Below are positions 35,821-49,000 of a DNA stretch of 64,000 bases, piece after piece. The DNA is from Isoetes taiwanensis (Eukaryota; Streptophyta; Lycopodiopsida; Isoetales; Isoetaceae). A program made the translations under genes and the position numbers. The DNA is taken from assembly GCA_021234155.1 (NCBI GenBank), contig JAJEKV010000057.1, positions 8,010,856-8,074,855 on the forward strand, written 5' to 3'. The notes under the pieces were generated by a model. The model was not told where the DNA came from. It did not search any database and saw only the letters and a list, made by a program, of their open reading frames with translations. Numbering within the stretch: position 1 is the stretch's first letter; each line of letters begins with the position of its first letter.

Positions 35821-36868
35821 TATTACTAGAATCTATAAACTATTTTAGATCTAATTTGTTACAAAACATTGTGTAAGATATCGAAATCTACTTTGAAATC
35901 TAAATGTGTTAAAATGCATTTGTTTCCTTGGATTATTAATTTACCTTAATAGCAGTTGAGGAAGAGGAGGCCAGTCCTAGTAGAAGTTAGCACCGACAAC
36001 TTTCTACCATGGTGTATTCTTGTAGGGAGTCAACCCGATCAATATAACGAGGCGTAGACATTTTGGACAATGAGACGATGGCTTAATAATCACGATCATT
36101 GATATGTTCATGAGGTAGAATTGTTGTATACCTAAGTTGTACTTTCTGTTGTGACCTCTTATAGCATGGTGTAATTTTGCTTAGAAATGGTGTATTTTGC
36201 TTGATGAGTGGCTATGTTGGATGAGGAGCAGAAGAAACAAGTATACATATGTCATGCACTAACATATGGATATATAAAATGAAAAAGAACTTGTTATATC
36301 AAATTATTCTTTGGGATTGGATATGGACCATTGTGCATGTTTGATTATTCTATGTGCCATAGAAGATCATTGAACTGCCATTTGTGATGGGTCTTTTTAG
36401 CTAGCAATTACACTTATCGAGTTATATTGCACTTTGTGTATGGTTGTCAAAGGTATGATTGAACACCTATAGCGGTGAAATTGGTCAATTTGTGAATTCA
36501 AATGTAAACTTATTTTGATTATGTAGGAATTGACTTTCCTCTCTTATAACAAGCTAATAGAAGCTTTGGCCAAGCTTTCCTGACTGACCCAATTCAAAGA
36601 GATTTCTTGGTGGTGCCATCTTAGCCCTCATCCTCTCGATCAAATGGTTATTCATGTGGATTGTATATTATTTGTATGTTTGCTAAAATCATCATGGAGG
36701 AAGATCTTTGCCATCTGAGAATTGAGTTTTACTATTCAAGCCAGTGTTTTACACCCTTGAGGTTGTGTCTAGTATAAGGGATTACTTGATTATTATTTGT
36801 ATATGTAATCAAGTTTTTAGAATTATGGACATGACTTGCTTATTGATTTGGAATATATTGTAAACGAG
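35821..36868. other. no recognised feature
   Basis: AT-rich, no frame over 60 codons that I can interpret, no repeats beyond short A/T runs. Confidence 0.3.
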
Positions 36869-36869
36869 G

Positions 36870-37500
36870 AAGTTTGAATTTATGTAATAACAAACCACAA
36901 AAGAGAATTGGAGTTTTAGTTTGTGGAGTTTAGAGTTTGGAAGTTTGAGTTTATGTAGTATTAACAAGCCACAAAAGAGAATTAGAGTTTTAGTTTGTGG
37001 GTTGTGTTTGTGTAGTAACAAGTCACAAAGAGATTTGAGTTTGAGTTTTGTGGAGTTTGAGTTTGTAGGTTTGAGTTTATGTAGTAACAAACCACAAAGA
37101 GAATTAGAGTTTTTAGTTTGTGGAGTTTAGAGTTTGCAAGTTTGAGTTTATGTAGTAACAACCTGTGAGAGGAGAATTGGAGTTTTTAGTTTGTAGGTTG
37201 TGTTTGTGTAGTAACAAGTCACAAAGAGTGGAGTTTTTAGTTTGTGGAGTTTGTGTTTGTGTAGTAACAAGTCACAAAAGAGAATTTGAGTTTTGAGTTT
37301 GTGGAGTTTGAGTTTATGTAGTAACAAGCCACAAAGAGAAATGGGAGTTTTGAGAAATGGAGTTTTTGAGTTTGTGGTTTGTTTGTTTACCTCTTTCAAA
37401 GAGAGAATTTGAGTTTGAGTTTGTGGAGTTTAGAGTTTAGCATGTAGTAACAAGCCACAAGAAATGGAGTTTTGAGTTTGTGGTTTGTTTGTTTTCTTTT
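36870..37500. repeat. minisatellite, 50-80-bp units
   Basis: Units of the form TATGTAGTAACAAGCCACAA, AGAGAATT(G)GAGTTTT, AGTTTGTGGAGTTTGAG recur about nine times. Starts lie near 36873, 36950, 37010, 37078, 37148, 37206, 37258, 37314 and 37440. Unit length varies by small indels. Frames on both strands (for example 36809-37090 minus) are repeat-derived, not genes. Confidence 0.8.
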
Positions 37501-37617
37501 GGCGTTTTGGAGTTGTATAAGTATAGTTAGTCACGGAGTTTGTTTTTGGAGTTGGAGTTAGGAGTTCATTTCTTAAGGACACTTTTTAAGGACCTCTCTA
37601 AGGACTTAGTCTAATCT

Positions 37618-37800
37618 TTGCAAAGTCCCTCAGCAGCTGATGGAGAAAGCCCCACCTCCTCATCCCTCACTTGGATTAGAGAGCCCCCACCTCCTCCCAC
37701 TCATCACCTTTCGAGGAAGCCCACCTCACTCATCACTCATCACGACCTCCCACTCTCTGAGGCGCCCCCATCTCACTACTACCTCACTCACTCCTTTTCT
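37618..37800. repeat. CT-rich low-complexity segment
   Basis: CCCACCTC, TCATCAC and CACTCATCACT motifs recur loosely in a pyrimidine-rich strand. The frame at 37618-38055 runs through it and is of doubtful significance. Confidence 0.45.
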
Positions 37801-38719
37801 TTTTTTCTTTTTAGTTGTTGTTTGGGATTTTATGCATGGTACCATTTGGATGTAGATTATACATACCTTTATACATACGTAAGCCTCCATGTTCCATGTC
37901 TCGTCACCGGATGTAGTAGGATGTATTCACCATCATTGTCTGTAAATTCAATTGTCAACTTACATGTATCATTCACAACACACAAGCATATCATTCACAA
38001 CAACCCTACAAGACCTATACACCCTGAGGTTACACCCTCTAGGAGGCCACCCTAGAGAGTTAGATCATGTGAGCCATCATAGTGGGATATCCCTCCGACT
38101 TTTATTGGGACCTATCTGACCCTGCACTTGTAGTAAATCTCGATGCGAAATTTAGTTTAAAGAGAACCCTCGAATTATATCAGATTAAGTCGTTAGATCT
38201 CTGAGACCAATGTGGCTTCGACTAATTGTAGGGCATCCCCAGCACCGCAGTCCATCCCCTTAGATGTCAAGGTTAGATCCAACAAGGCCCAATCACATGA
38301 TACTTAATCACTTCTAGGTGCATCTTATATACACATGCTACTTTTGCTTCTTTGGCATGTGGGATATTGATAATGGGATATTAGGTTTAGGGTTTTTGTA
38401 TTGGATACTCTGCATGTAAGACATAGATCCAAAATTATCAAAATTCAAACTTAACATCCTTGGATTTGAACCTAACACCTATTCATTGATTTATCATCAA
38501 ATGAATAAACCAACACACCTTTTAAACCTTATATGTTAGTTATGAATGAAACATTAACTTACACATAAAGTCTAAACAATAACATTATCCTTCCTGAAAC
38601 ACGAGAAACACAAGTAGAAAGAATACAAGATATATCAACTCATCATCATCGTGGTATCTATTAAAACATCAATACATGAAAATCGTAAATCCACGACAAC
38701 CAGGATGGCTTTGATCACA

Positions 38720-38817
38720 TTCATCATCATCATCACTCCTAGCGAGCAAGTGTTCTCACCATCACCATCACCATCACCATCTGACATCACCATCACTTGT
38801 CATCATCATCATCATCG
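38720..38817. repeat. (CAT/ACC)n microsatellite
   Basis: CATCATCATC and CACCATCACCATCACC runs dominate this stretch, with a few interruptions. Confidence 0.8.
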
Positions 38818-38859
38818 ACCTTACGAGGTGGTAAGTTAGCTCCTAATCTGTTCTTCATC

Positions 38860-40180
38860 CTTAGGATCTAGAAGGTGAAACTCTGAGGATGTCCTTTGAT
38901 ATAGTACCTTTCATTAGGTAGATTCTAACACCACATACTTGTGTAGAGTAAACCTTTAGGCTCCTTCTTGAGAACATAATTCATGGCCTCTCTTTGAACT
39001 TGGGAATTTTTTTTGAAGTAAGTTCCTTCTAATATACTTTTTCATAGGAACCGTTCCATTATCTTTGAAGTCTTTTTTCCACTACATACTTCTCCCTTGT
39101 ACATCACCGAGCAACCAAAGGAAGTCATCCTTCAGGGTTGTTTTTGAGTCTTTGCCCACTGACAAAATAATCTCCACATCACGACCCGGTCCAGCCAATA
39201 TTAACACGAATATAAGGGCCTTTGTGACTTTCTAACCTCAATTGCATCACCATTGGTGAAGGCGTTCGGTTTCACCAGTTCACTTATTCTACATAAAGGC
39301 GCTTCATAAATCTATCCCAATGTTCATCTAAAGCAGCTAAAAGCATGAGAATCTTAGAGACACATCGAATTGAGTTGTTGATCCAAGCTGAATAATGCGT
39401 ACACTATGAATTTTTTGAGTATCCTTCAAAGTATGGCGCCATTCCTTAAGCCTATCTTCTCCTCTGCTTCCTTTTCCGGAAATCTTTTAATATCTTTCTT
39501 TGTTTTGGTTCTCTTTGGTATGCAGAAAATAACTCCTTAGCAGCCTCCAGCGTATCTTGTGCATTCTCATCTTAGTAATAAAGGGATATAGGAGTTGGAC
39601 CGATACGATCCATCTCTTCAATTGGTACCATCATGTTCCTCACTGTGCGTTTTGAACCAAAGTAATTTCATCATATAGTTAGAGTCTGATAAGAGTATCC
39701 ACAGCAATAAAATAAAATGGCCTTGCAGCTTTGGTGTGATCTCGCGGCTTTATCGAGAGAAAAACCCGATTACCTGTTGGTTTGATCTATAGCCCATATA
39801 GTGGTATATTGAAAACAATCTTGCCTGAATAAGGTATCATGTTTGCGGTCATCATTATATAATAATGTGTTTCTTTACTACTTCACCATTCTTAGCCATG
39901 GTAAGTAATGTATGAGACAGAATGATCACATCGATATTGAGATTGCGTATTTCTCTCTTTCGTATGTAATTTTCCATGAATCCTGCTTGACACTATGACA
40001 TACAGAGGAGATTGCTCCGAGCATTTCAAAGTGATTTATCTTGCCATTTGTATTTGAAATTGTGGAGGAAATTTTTTTCCAACTTTGTCTTTGAGTTTGC
40101 TTATTAGCCTTCTTTGAGTGTAGTCTCTTTATTATTGGTGTTTCAAAACTTTCTTTAGGCTCTCCGTTTATCTTACCTCC
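38860..40180. other. unassigned; possible minus-strand coding relics
   Basis: On the minus strand, pieces such as EAAKELFSAYQREPKQRK (around 39530) read like protein, but no continuous frame or known motif was found. It could be part of a decayed retroelement. Confidence 0.25.
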
Positions 40181-40789
40181 ATGTTCGCAGTACGTGCCTC
40201 CATTTCACAACCTCTCATCTCTGTTCTTAGGTGATTCAAAACTTCTTATCCACACTCACTACAAGTACCGTCGAGACAATCCTTACTATAAAATTTCATC
40301 AATCTACACTTATACGGCAAACAATACATTTCCAAAGATCATTGATGTACATAAAATCTTGCACTCACAAGTACATGGCTTTTGAGTCGCTCTTTGGATT
40401 AAAACCACATCAGCGGCATTTGTTTCTAGAAATGTCACCGGATAGACATGGACGAAACCATAATCTTTATATGGGCATCTCGCCGATAACAAAACAAGTC
40501 ATCTGAGGATAGCAAAAGAGCTAGTGACACCATTATGACGGAGATTAAAACCACACCAGCCCTTTCGGGTTTTAGGAAAAACCCACAATAATATTGGGAT
40601 ACCCAGCGATCTTTAAAGTCCAAAACATAATAGATCTTGTACCCTCATCTTGACCAGCCTTATTGGGTTGAAAATACATTCTGAGGTACTGCCCAAAAGA
40701 GCGAAACATGCTTGAATTGTGTATACCATTGATCTTCATCTTGTGCTCGAGATCAAAGCCCTCCTCCAAGCGACCCGCTAAACCCTGCA

Positions 40790-40985
40790 TACACAAAAGG
40801 ACAAACCAAAGGCCACCCAAAGGCCATCCAGCCACCAAGGCTTCCAACTAGGCACCGGCCTTCCACTAGGCACCACCGGCCGCCAGCAGGGCAGCTAAAA
40901 GGCCCCAACGAGGGCCACTTTCGGCCTCAGGCGGGGCACTTTCGGCCTCCACCGGGCACGCTAGGCCTTCAACCCGATGTTGGGA
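40790..40985. repeat. GC-rich imperfect short repeats (GGCC / GGCAC)
   Basis: AAAGGCCA, CACTAGGCACC and CACTTTCGGCCTC motifs recur at about 20-25-bp spacing in a distinctly GC-rich patch. It is followed by a G-rich purine run GGGAGACGGGGGGAGGAAG (41010-41030), which may be an element boundary. Confidence 0.5.
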
Positions 40986-41029
40986 ACATCAACCAGGTTG
41001 CATTTAGGGAGACGGGGGGAGGAAGTTAG

Positions 41030-41200
41030 GCAATATGGCGGGAGAAGAAGGAAAAGGGAGATAATACCACGAAGTGATGAGAAGCGGTGAGAAAGCACAT
41101 AAATAGGAAAGAGGAAAAGACCTAACTAGCTGCTGGCGCCTAAATATTTCCAGAACCTCGTTTTCCGCTGTGTGGTTGAAGCGAAGGAAAGCGTCATTTC
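41030..41200. repeat. direct repeat copy A (partner at 43083-43245)
   Basis: The purine-rich start is followed by GTGAGAAAGCA(C)ATAAATAGG, GAGGAAAAGACCTAACTAGC and GTTGAAGCGAAG, all shared in order with the copy about 2.05 kb downstream. They could be two copies of one repeat or ends of a small element; no target duplication is evident. Confidence 0.6.
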
Positions 41201-43082
41201 TAAATACCGGATGAACATGGACAAGAATCTTGTGAAGAAGAAGCGGGAATAATATAAAATCCATTAAGCGAGGGCAAAGAGTCGGTAGTCACATAAAATG
41301 GAAGAATCTGGCGGTGAGGGATGAAAAACATAATTTGGTGATCATTAATATTCCAAGTTTCAGTGCGAAACAATTTTCTAGAGACACTTTTAAGCAAAAA
41401 TGGGGGAAGAAGACCCGAGGTGTAAGAAAAGGGCATACAAAACTTTGATATAGCATAGACTTTGGTCAGTGACCCCAAAGATCAGAGTAATAACAATGCG
41501 ATGACCCCAAGTTAGTGTAACAAACCATTAACCGTCTAACAAGTTCAAGAATAAACCTCTATGGATCCTAGGAGGGCTAAACATGTTAAGCTTAGTTATG
41601 GTTGAAAATAATAGAACCTTAGTTATAATACCATAGAATAGAATAATAATAATAGCAAAATCTTAGTTATAGGTTAACCTTAGTTAAGTGTTATCGGTTA
41701 ACCTTAGTTATTGGACAATAATAGGAAACTTCGTTAGATCCAATAAGGCTTAAAATAACCTTGATCAAATCGGAAGGAATACGTTCTGATTGGCCGGAAG
41801 CAAAGGCGAATGCGTGATGCCGAGGGAGCTAAGAGGCCAAGGCAAAACGGGCAATTGAGAAGTAACTTAAAGCAAATGAGGGCAGCGGCATGGCAAGACA
41901 GCAGGAGCGGAGGCTAAGAAGCTGCGGCGAGTGAGCGCAAAAGTATGTTAAGTGCGTATGCGAGGGAACTCCATGTGGCAGTGGGTTAAAGATGAATCGG
42001 GTAAAGAAGAAATCCCGGACAATGCAGGCAAAAGGGCAGTTTATCACGAGAACAACAAACGGGAATATATCACAGTCTTTTCTTAGTTGGAATCATCGGT
42101 ATGAGTTGAAAATGAAGTGTACGTTAGGTATTTGAATAACAACACTATCATGGGGAAGAAAATCAAAAAGGAAAGCCAACTATTTCGTGGCACCCAAAGA
42201 CTCATTTCTTATCCGCAGAAGCCAATACAACAACTCGATACTCTTGGAGTTGAAAAAGCAGAATAGCGAGGACAAAATGCCCTTTTAAGTTTACCAAATC
42301 CACGTAATAGCGAAGAAGGCTGAAACATTAAAGTTAAGCCCGACAAACCCGGAGATCCTTACGAAGGCTGAAATCCACCACAACCCTTACGCGAGAACGG
42401 ATCAACCACGGATCATAATGATCTCCTCAAAGCGAAACAAGGGCCTTCTCATTTCCGGCCGCGGTTTTACCTCGGAAGAGTTAAATTTCCGGTTTCATAC
42501 AGCTTCACGCTGTTAGATCCTTCTCTATCTCACGATGCATATCAAATTCTTTTACGTTAGAAATTGAAGAGGAATTACCTTTTCAATGATAGTGCTTAGT
42601 TTTAATGGCGCATCAAATTTGCTTTGTGCTCCTGCAAATAAGCGTTCTAACTCTGCAAATCGTCCTCAATTCATTTCAAAGAATTTCGAACTCTTTGATA
42701 TTATCGATGCTTCAAGAGGGGCTCTAACTTTCTTCCTCAGATTGAATCTTAGCTTGTAGCAATGAAACCTTAGATTCAGAACCACAGCCATTTCGCGCGG
42801 GTAGATCAAATCATCAGATTTAGCTCTAACACGCTTTCTCCATGGCTTTAAGCCATTCGATTACCCGTCCGAATTTGTGCCATGCCTCTTTCCAAGCACA
42901 GCTGTGCTTTAGGGCCATAAAAGCCAGCGAGTCACTTGCAAAGCGCCACAAAAGGAAGCGTGAATTACAAACCGTAGCACAAACTTGGGGGCGAGAATCG
43001 ATACCACAAAGCTAGCAGGCGTGGGCGTGGGCGGTGGGACAGCGAAGAAACGCACTAAATGTTTAGAGCGGTCAAACCCGTA

Positions 43083-43245
43083 GGGGAGAGGAGGAAGAAG
43101 AGGAAAGAGATGTACCCACGAGTGATGAAGAGAAAGGTGAGAAAGCATAAATAGGGGAAAAGAGGAAAAGACCTAACTAGCGCTAGCAGCCTCGTATTTC
43201 GGAACCGTTTCCTTCTGTTATTACGTTGAAGCGAAGAAGCGCGTC
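43083..43245. repeat. direct repeat copy B (partner at 41030-41200)
   Basis: Same blocks as copy A with scattered indels, ending in GTTGAAGCGAAGAAGCGCGTC. Confidence 0.6.
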
Positions 43246-43399
43246 ATAACGACATGATGTATGCAACAACAAGTGTTATACTGCAGCTGGCTTCACTGCA
43301 AACCCATTTAAATTTTGAAAGAAGCTCCAACTGACATTTGGATGTTTTGCTTTGAAAGCTTTATAGAGAGTTGCATCTAAGAACAAAACAATAGTTGAT

Positions 43400-43830
43400 T
43401 ATCAATCTCAAACCCCAAACCGCCAAACATGAACCTCAAGCTATAATAATGAAATTCAAACCACAAAATAAAACAATCTCCATTAAAACCTTAAAATCCG
43501 ATAACCTAAAACCACAATCCATCAAACCATAATCCTAGACCACAATGTAATCCACAACCACAATCACAAGAAAATTGAAACCAAAAACCACATTTCAATC
43601 CAAAACCACAAATCTAGTAAAACCATAATCTAGAACCACAATATAATCTACAACCACAATAAGTTTTAAACCACAATGCAGCAGATCACAATATGACTTG
43701 GACACGGTTTAATCTAACCACAATGTAATCCAAAACCACAATCTATTCCAACCATGAAATGCAATCTATCTTGGATCTAAAACTATAATATACTATCTAC
43801 AATACACAATCTATGTCACATTGGAGGATG
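43400..43830. repeat. CCACAA-rich degenerate tandem repeat
   Basis: AACCACAAT, TAATCCACAACCACAATC and AATCTAAAACCACA-type units recur about 20 times. It is composed of the complement of the motif in the 31010-31460 block, so the two blocks face each other. Confidence 0.65.
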
Positions 43831-45074
43831 CAGGAGAGAAAGCGTGATCAAATCAAGCTTGAAAGAGTAGATAGATAATAGAGTAGTAACCAACGGCACC
43901 TTCTAAGTAATGTGTGTAGCATGCTCTTCTCGATATTTCTTTTCGAGTCTCCTAGATTTCACATCCTTTGTGTTTTAGGAGACCTAGTATTAGAAATCAA
44001 AATCTGTGCAGAACTATTAGCCGAGTCGGAAATGGAATCACACATCTTCTTCCCCTTCTGTAGTACACCCATTTCTGAATTGCAATTTATCTCAAATTTG
44101 TATCTCTTCATGTGATCAAATTTCTTGGATGAACATCAGAACTTTTTCCCATTTTCTGTGCGTTGCTTTTAAATTCATTGCCTGTGCATTTGCTAAACAA
44201 AGATTTTTTAAGCGACCATACAATCTAAGACTAGTTGATTGCTTCATGATATGGATTGAATCGATGGCTATCATTAGCGGTTGTTTTTGCTTCCGGGATT
44301 CTTCAAGAGATCTAACTATCTCTTCCAGCTTTATGTTCTAATTACGTAGTAAGTATTTCCTCGTTTAATCACGGAGATTCATTGTTTTGTTTTGCCTCAA
44401 GAATGAATTATTGATTTTAACTTGCTACTCTCCTTTTGTTGCTACTTTTATCAACCGTCTTGGCCTCAATCTTCACAATTCGTTAAGCTTCTTTGTCTTT
44501 TTCTGTCTTTGTTTTTACTCTGTATCTCTGCTTTTTCTCTTCTTGATATTCCCTTCTTTATAATTATTGTCCACAATACTAGGATAATAGATTGATATAT
44601 CATGCATTCTCAAGATTGACACTAGAAATAGTTCGTGTTCCTAAACCCTGAAAATCTAAAACTTCCCAGTTGAATTTGCTTTAACAATGATCTCAAACTC
44701 CTCTAACAAGTGGATCTTCGTGGATGTTAAGTTTCTTCATCACGCCATATCTAAGAATACATCTTTCTCCTCCATTTTAAATGTCTTCCCTGCTGTAGAC
44801 TTACCAAAATAATATCTTGAGCAAAGAATGAGAGCAAGACTCCTCTACGTTTCCTTGGTTTGAGCATTTGAAAAATTCCCTCCGGCATTAATGAAGTGGT
44901 TGGTTATTATTATTAGAATTACTCGCCGATTCTGGAAAGGCATCCAAGTAATCAATGTTATACAAATTCTCAAACCACAAATGCATTTCTTAAACCCTGA
45001 AATACAAGCTATACTTTTAAGCTATTTGGGGGGTTATAGAGGACACAAAAGCGATCCACTATAGCGTGAATCCA
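43831..45074. other. no recognised feature
   Basis: Two short plus-strand frames (67 and 70 codons at 43912-44341) have no recognisable motif. The rest is AT-rich. Confidence 0.3.
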
Positions 45075-45178
45075 CCTTAAAGGATGCCAATATGGAATTA
45101 AAGTATGTTCGTTTATGCTGGAAATGAAAGTAAATGCCAATAGATGAGAGATGTTGCAAAAAATTCTTTGAAATGAAA
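45075..45178. repeat. direct repeat copy B (partner at 29563-29662)
   Basis: AATATGGAATTAAAGTATGTTC and GATGAGAGATGTTGCAAAAA match the upstream copy in order and spacing. Confidence 0.5.
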
Positions 45179-45494
45179 TGAAAATATTATTGGAGTACTA
45201 CATAGAATGCAGAATATACAACTTTGAAGCTTTTCTATAGTTATTCTCATGCTTTATTGTTGAACAAGCAAATTTTTTAACCATACCTTTGCATGCAAAG
45301 TAGCAATAAGGCCTCTATGATGTGTACTCATTCTTAGACATTTGCATGCAAGTGCATCAAGTGTGTCAAATGTGTACTTATTCTTAGATTTCAAGTCTTT
45401 TGTAGTTATGCAACAAAATATATACTTCTAGCCTTAGTTTCTTGAATGCTAATGAGATATTAACTTTTTATTAGAAAACAAATTAAACTTATTA

Positions 45495-45791
45495 ATGACT
45501 AGTAATGAGAATTACTTGAGATTTAAAGGCATACAAATTAGAACCTATAAATGTTTTGATCATGCATGTCTTGAATGGTTTCTTGTTGTTAAAGGAGAAG
45601 TTCTACGAAGGTATACCCCAATTAGGTCATCTTGGCACATCTTGCTTAATGTTAAAGACATCTTCTTCCTTGGCGATACTAAGATATCTGAATCTTGGGC
45701 CTTTTCTTTAGCAAAGCTTATTGATTCCAATCAAGACCAGTATGGAAGCGAATTGTGGACAATGCCTCCAAGATTTTGCAGGGCAAGCTAG
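45495..45791 (+). CDS. 98-codon open frame, unknown
   Basis: One uninterrupted frame begins MTSNENYLRFKGIQIRT and ends PPRFCRAS. It has mixed composition with several Trp and Cys and no repeat character, so it could be an exon or relic. No motif, signal peptide or membrane segment is apparent. It has no splice-site or promoter support, and nearby Helitron-like ends suggest it may be transposon-borne. Confidence 0.2.
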   Translation: MTSNENYLRFKGIQIRTYKCFDHACLEWFLVVKGEVLRRYTPIRSSWHILLNVKDIFFLGDTKISESWAFSLAKLIDSNQDQYGSELWTMPPRFCRAS

Positions 45792-45849
45792 GATTAGCTA
45801 TTAAAAGTGACATTTCGGCCCTCGGATCTATGTCAAAATTATCGTATTA

Positions 45850-45944
45850 TCTTATTTTGGGCGATTGAAGATGTCAAAGCCCGTCTATCGTCCCCGATCT
45901 AGAGCGTGATTGAAGACACAGTAAAACATTATAATATAAAAAGA
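45850..45944 (-). mobile_element. candidate Helitron 5' terminus (minus strand)
   Basis: On the minus strand, A|TCTTTTTATATTATAATG begins at 45944. It is followed by TTTTACTGTGTCTTCAATCA and a block with CTAGATCGGGG. This resembles the 17752 terminus (TCTTACATTATAATGTTTT). The element would extend leftward; its 3' end is not certain. Confidence 0.4.
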
Positions 45945-46029
45945 TGTCTCTATTTTGTGGCATCCATTGTGTATATTTGAAACATCAATGCACCTTGTGA
46001 CATTTGAAACTAGAAGTAATTCAAATCTC

Positions 46030-49000
46030 AATGAGGACCAAACTATTGTTGGGCATAAGTTGGATTGTTAAAATAAGTTGGATTGTCAAAATATTGTTTG
46101 CTGTTGATGGGCTAATTTATTCCAAAATATTGTCTCTATTTGATGATTAGGATAGCATTTATGTCCATTCATGGCAAAGAATAAAATCATATCATTAGCA
46201 ACACATTCATGCCCATCACACACATTTAATAAATCATTGAATGCCGACTTGCTTATCCAAGGAATTGTCAATTACACCTTGCAAATAATGTAGGTCTTTC
46301 TTTCATTTTACTCCTATGAATAACAATTTATCAACGAAGAAAGATCTAACATGAATGTTGATATACATTATTATCGAAGCAACATCTTGCAAGTCTAGAT
46401 AGAAGCGGAGTTTCTTTTCTGCACTAAGTGAGACTATGAAAAAATAGTAAAATTAATTTATCATTCTTTGTGGCAAAATATTGTCTTTGCTTAAAATAGA
46501 TTCATGTTGTTTGAGGTAAAGTTCATGACCGGGCTCTGGCTATTTTGCGACATCTGTTAATGGAGCCTTTAAACTGACATGAACATATTTTCGAGGGCTT
46601 CTTATTGTCAACGCATCCATTAGCATCTCTCTCACTTAGGCATCATTCATATGTATTGATCAATCTGAAAAGTATTGATCAATGCAAAGTACATGCCATG
46701 AGTACGGGTTTTCTAGAGTCGACATTACTTTGAAGAAAGACATTTGCACCTAGATCTAGCGTTGAGCTTCCAATGATTTCATTTTGTAAATGTCATACAT
46801 AACTTGTTACGCACATTCCATCATTTCAACAAAGGATCGGATTCCATCACCCCAACTTAAGCCCGACAAGCAAACTCACAAAATTTTCATGTACCAATTG
46901 GTCTAGCTGCCAAAGCGACCATGGTCCATCGCAAGACAGTCAAATGTATGCGATTCCATGAACACCTTTTACCTTGAATTCCCATGAAACTTAAATTAAA
47001 TGCTTAAGATGGAGTATTTTAACTATTGAAGGGTGCTCCTATGGGCTAAGAGCGGCTATAATTTAATATTATATCAATGCTTGCCGCAGCGGCGTCATAC
47101 GAATCTAAAGAGAGGCGCATTAGTTATTTACGCAATTTTTCCGAGCAAAATAACTAATAGAACAACAAAATATTATGACTTCCTTAGAGCCTCAGTTTGA
47201 TCCTAGTGAAATGGAGCAATACCGAGATACCTATAGTCTTTGCATGTATTGGGAAGGTTACAATCACAAATGATGGATTTAGATAAGATGGCAATGATCA
47301 AAATGGTTTTAACTCAATGGCAAATAAGAACAAAATAAAGTCTTACCTTACAGCATTAATGTCATTGTTGAAGGTGCTTCCGGTTGAGGAAAATGGCATT
47401 GCAAAGAGAACAAAATGTCAAAATCTTTCAAAACAAACAATGTGATAGCGAAGAAAAGCGAGCGATGCAATTCGCAGCGCAGTCGCATAATTTATATTTT
47501 TGGCTACTCAATGGTCGCTTTACAAAAATAAATTTATAGCGCCGCCATTTACACCTACTTGCTTAACTGTGACAATTCAATAACCATAAAGATGAGCAAT
47601 GGAAATTCGTGACATATAGGAGAATATATATTTGTGATAAGAAAGTGCAGTTGCCAGAAAAGATGTGGTAAAAGCGCTTACATCTGAAGAGTTGCCTAGC
47701 GGTTGACAACTCTTGTTCTTTGCATCTTTGCATCAAAGGTGAAGCAAGCTCGGAATTTGTAAATCCCTTGAGAATGAACGAGTAAAGCTGAAAGAAAGAT
47801 TGAGAGTGAAATGCGAGTTGATGTTATGCGAGGCTCGGATATGCGACCATGGTTCTTTTCCTCCTTTCTCGATAGTGCGAATGCGTGCGGAATGAGGGCT
47901 CAAAATTAAACTAAAATTTGCCGCGACTAGCGATAGCCATGCATTGTTTCTTATTAGTTGATTTACATTTCCTGGCGGTATACTTTAAGTTCTTGTGAGG
48001 AGAATTACAACAAAAAGAGCTATGCCATACCTTGATTAGAGAACTTAGTCTATTTCAAAATAAAGATCCTTGCCATATTTAAATCGAAACATGAACCTTT
48101 CTTTGTATTGCAACAACATACAAAGGAAATTCATATAATGCGGATATGGCCAAAGCGGGATCCATAAAGAGTTCTTCCCTCTTGAGGATCAAAACCCTCC
48201 GGTATTACAGTTCTTCCGCGAAATTAAATCTTTCGTTAAGGAACACCGGAAGCTTCTCGAAATGCGCAGTCGATCCATTTCTTCAGGTTTGATTTTGGGA
48301 GCGATACGTCGCGGTAATCTTATTTGAAAGCTGAATAAAGCGGAAATTACCATACATAGCGGTATTCGAAACCCTAAGAATAAGTACAGATTGTCGCATT
48401 TAGAAGCGCATCGCACGAGCAATGAACCATAGTCACGGTATCACTCCGGACAAAGCCGCACTTTCATTTTAAGAGCCGGTTCTCACGAGGGGAAAAACAT
48501 ATTCCATGATTCTATGCCTACCCGACAAATTAAGCTTCTCCATTTTGAAACCTAATAAGGCTTCTTGAAGCGGAGCGTATCAACAGTCAAGCTTTAATGA
48601 AGAAATCAAAGGCTGGCCAGCGAGGCATTAAACTGGAATCGCGGAGAGGTCACCGATTGACTCCACATTCTTTGAGTTAAGACAAGAACAATAGGATCGT
48701 ACGGCGATCTGTTAAAATTGAAATCAATGAAACTTTCCGTATTGACGGGGCGATGGAACAAAACCTGGATTATGCGGAAAATCTCTGCTTTCCGGTAAAT
48801 CACGGGCCGTAGGCTCGAGGCTCATAAAATAAATTCATTGAAACTTTGAGTCGGTGCGGAACCGTTTCTGAAACTCACTTGCCGGTAAAGAAAACCTAAG
48901 CCTTTTTTTTGGACTGATCCCCTAGATTTGGTGGCCATTAAAAGCGAGGTCTTTTGTTTGGACAACTACAAAAATCACATTTTAAAAGAACTTTGTTTGG

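Noticed and set aside
45499-45944. A 446-bp mini-Helitron between CTAGTAATG (45499) and the 5'-like end at 45944
   Set aside because: The 9-bp terminal match and following T are present, but the family hairpin is missing, so the left end may be chance.
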